Shown here piece after piece: positions 5,548-6,744 of a stretch of DNA of 6,744 nucleotides (position 1 is the stretch's first letter; each line of letters starts with the position of its first letter). Where the stretch lies: positions 1-6,744 of the forward strand of contig MVQS01000113.1 in the NCBI GenBank assembly GCA_002067855.1, read 5' to 3'. The position numbers and the translations under genes were made by a program. A model generated the notes under the pieces. The model was given only the letters and a program-made list of their open reading frames with translations. It did not search any database and was not told the DNA's origin. Origin of the DNA: Syntrophaceae bacterium PtaB.Bin038. GTDB taxonomy: Bacteria > Desulfobacterota > Syntrophia > Syntrophales > UBA2192.

Positions 5548-5563
5548 AGCAAGGCCCGTACCA
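5548..5563 (-). promoter_or_regulatory. Sigma-54 (-24/-12) promoter of the receiver gene
   Basis: The minus strand reads TGGTACGGGCCTTGCT, matching TGGCACG-N4-TTGCW at all defined positions except one (T for the fourth base), with exact GG-N10-GC spacing. The predicted start near 5537 leaves a 25-nt leader to the ATG at 5512. Confidence 0.8.
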
Positions 5564-5579
5564 CGTGCCCCGGCTGTTG

Positions 5580-5592
5580 CAACCCCTTGATT
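5580..5592 (+). promoter_or_regulatory. Exact IHF consensus site upstream of the receiver promoter
   Basis: CAACCCCTTGATT matches YAANNNNTTGATW exactly. It lies at about -43 to -55 from the predicted start, between the -24/-12 element and the upstream dyad, as expected for a DNA bend that lets a sigma-54 activator reach the polymerase. The core is short, so chance occurrence is possible, but the position is right. Confidence 0.55.
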
Positions 5593-5648
5593 CCTCTCGC
5601 TCCGTTCCCCGTGCCGCCGCCGATGCCGCCCGCGAACCCTCCGTTTGT

Positions 5649-5664
5649 GAAGGGTTTTCCCTTC
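5649..5664 (-). promoter_or_regulatory. Upstream activator dyad of the receiver-gene promoter
   Basis: GAAGGGAAAACCCTTC is a perfect 6-bp-arm dyad around a 4-bp centre, about 120 bp upstream of the predicted start at 5537. A GAAGGG half-site lies at 5681-5686, and AACCCT-N10-AGGGTT overlaps the dyad. A hairpin terminator for the upstream gene is the alternative, but no T-run follows, and the near-copy at 5056-5071 in front of another sigma-54 promoter favours a protein-binding site. Confidence 0.55.
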
Positions 5665-5690
5665 GAGCGGCCCGGAAACGCCCTTCGCCC

Positions 5691-6744
5691 TCAGCCTTTC
5701 CTGAAGTCGAGCGGGTTGATGGCGTACTTTTCCAGCAGCTCGTAGAGGTCCGCCCGGTACTTGCCCGCGAGCTTGGCGGCCTGGCTGACGTTGCCCCGGC
5801 TGATCTGCATGAGCTGGACCAGGTAGTTCCGCTCGAAGTCCTGCTTGCTCTCCTTGAGGGGCTTGAAGGAAATCCTGTCGTCCGACCGGCCCGGGACGAT
5901 GATCAGGTCCTCGTGGATCACGTTTTCCGTCGACATGACGACGGCGCACTCGATCATGTTCTCCAGCTCCCGGACGTTGCCCGGCCAGGAGTAGATCATG
6001 AGCTTCTGCATGGCGCCGGGCGAGAGGGTCTTGACGGGCTTCTCGAGCTTCTGCGCCACCTTCGCCAGGAAGTGCTCCGCCAGCACCGGGATGTCTTCCT
6101 TGCGCTCCCTCAGCGGGGGCACCTTGATCGGCACGACGTGGACGCGGTAGAACAGGTCGCTGCGGAACGCCCCCGACTCGACCTCCCGGGCGATCTCCTT
6201 GTTCGACGCCGAAACGATCCGGACGTCGACCTTCACGGTCCGGTGCGAGCCCAGGGGGTAGAATTCCTTTTCCTCGAGGGCCTTGAGGAGCTTGCCCTGC
6301 ATGGGCAGGGGGATCTCGGAGATCTCGTCGAGGAAGATGATGCCCCTGTCGGCCTGGACGAAGAGGCCCTTCTTGCTCGCCACGGCGCCCGTGAAGGCCC
6401 CCTTCTCGAACCCGAAGAGCTCGCTCTCCAGCAGGGTGGCGGGGATGGCCGCACAGTTGATGCCGACGAAGGGGTGCTCCCGGCGCTTACTCAGCCGGTG
6501 CAGGGCGCGGGCCACCATCCCCTTGCCCGTGCCGCTCTCGCCGCTGATGAAGACGTTGGAGTCCGTCTCCGCGGCGAGGGCCACGGCGTCGAGGACGCGC
6601 TTCATGGCCTCGCTGTGGGCGATGATGTCCGAGCCTTCCAGGTCGGCCCGGACCATTCGCCTCAGGCGCTTCACCTCCCGGGACAGGCCGGATTTCTCGA
6701 TCGCGTTGCGGATCTGGACGAGCAGCTCGCGGTAGTCGAAGGGC
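5691..6744 (-). CDS. Sigma-54-dependent NtrC-family response regulator, GlrR/QseF-like (5' end cut)
   Basis: A partial activator; 350 codons are visible and the frame stays open through the window edge, so the start lies outside. The first visible residues, PFDYRELLVQIRNAIE, are the end of a receiver domain after the usual Lys-Pro. A linker leads to the AAA+ domain with Walker A GESGTGKG (visible 68-75), the sigma-54 contact loop GAFTGA (115-120), Walker B GIIFLDE (134-140), the arginine region FRSDLFYRV and PPLRER, and SWPGNVRELEN. A Fis-type HTH closes the protein (about 317-341, GNVSQAAKLAGKYRADLYELL). The C-terminal pattern (F-x2-NYL, LMQI-x-GNV-x2-AA, final DF) recalls enterobacterial GlrR. 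It should hydrolyse ATP to open sigma-54 polymerase complexes, bound at enhancers. An apparent GTG start at 6674 is an internal Val. It sits directly upstream of two genes with sigma-54 promoters and shared dyads, its likely targets. Confidence 0.95.
   Translation of the reverse strand, partial: PFDYRELLVQIRNAIEKSGLSREVKRLRRMVRADLEGSDIIAHSEAMKRVLDAVALAAETDSNVFISGESGTGKGMVARALHRLSKRREHPFVGINCAAIPATLLESELFGFEKGAFTGAVASKKGLFVQADRGIIFLDEISEIPLPMQGKLLKALEEKEFYPLGSHRTVKVDVRIVSASNKEIAREVESGAFRSDLFYRVHVVPIKVPPLRERKEDIPVLAEHFLAKVAQKLEKPVKTLSPGAMQKLMIYSWPGNVRELENMIECAVVMSTENVIHEDLIIVPGRSDDRISFKPLKESKQDFERNYLVQLMQISRGNVSQAAKLAGKYRADLYELLEKYAINPLDFRKG

Noticed and set aside
6672..6674. GTG as the start of the sigma-54 regulator
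   Set aside because: The frame continues upstream to the window edge and encodes the end of a receiver domain, so this GTG is an internal Val codon.

Overview
The window is GC-rich and densely coded, with one plus-strand gene (1846-2706) among six complete and one partial minus-strand genes. The mix of tandem PAS sensors, stand-alone receivers, a sigma-54 activator, several -24/-12 promoters and a secreted FN3/BACON/InlB-repeat protein fits a Desulfobacterota (former Deltaproteobacteria) genome. That taxonomic guess is inference; no rRNA, tRNA or housekeeping marker is present. No transposon, CRISPR or phage gene was seen.

Layout in minus-strand transcription order, from the right edge: (1) a sigma-54-dependent NtrC-type response regulator resembling GlrR/QseF, whose receiver domain is cut by the window edge; (2) a 178-bp gap holding a complete-looking sigma-54 control region; (3) a stand-alone receiver (122 aa); (4) a 248-bp gap with a second sigma-54 promoter; (5) a secreted FN3-BACON-InlB-repeat protein (277 aa) followed by a strong intrinsic terminator; (6) a 101-aa orphan InlB-repeat protein tightly coupled to (7) a PA2779-type small membrane protein (131 aa); (8) a third sigma-54 promoter driving a 108-aa unknown protein, followed by a terminator. 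Convergent to this block is (9) a plus-strand 286-aa protein with a degenerate receiver-like N-terminus. Divergent from it, across a 411-bp gene-free stretch, is (10) a 468-aa protein made of three PAS modules with no output domain.

The main result is regulatory. Three minus-strand genes carry GG-N10-GC sigma-54 promoters 25-43 nt upstream of their starts. Two of these share a near-identical 16-bp dyad, GAAGGG-RAAA-CCCTYC, about 120-126 bp upstream of the predicted transcription start, where an activator would bind. The receiver-gene promoter also has an exact match to the IHF consensus between dyad and promoter. The adjacent sigma-54 activator is the obvious candidate to bind these dyads, which predicts a local regulon coupling a two-component signal to a small receiver and a secreted surface-type protein. 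This is inference from sequence only.
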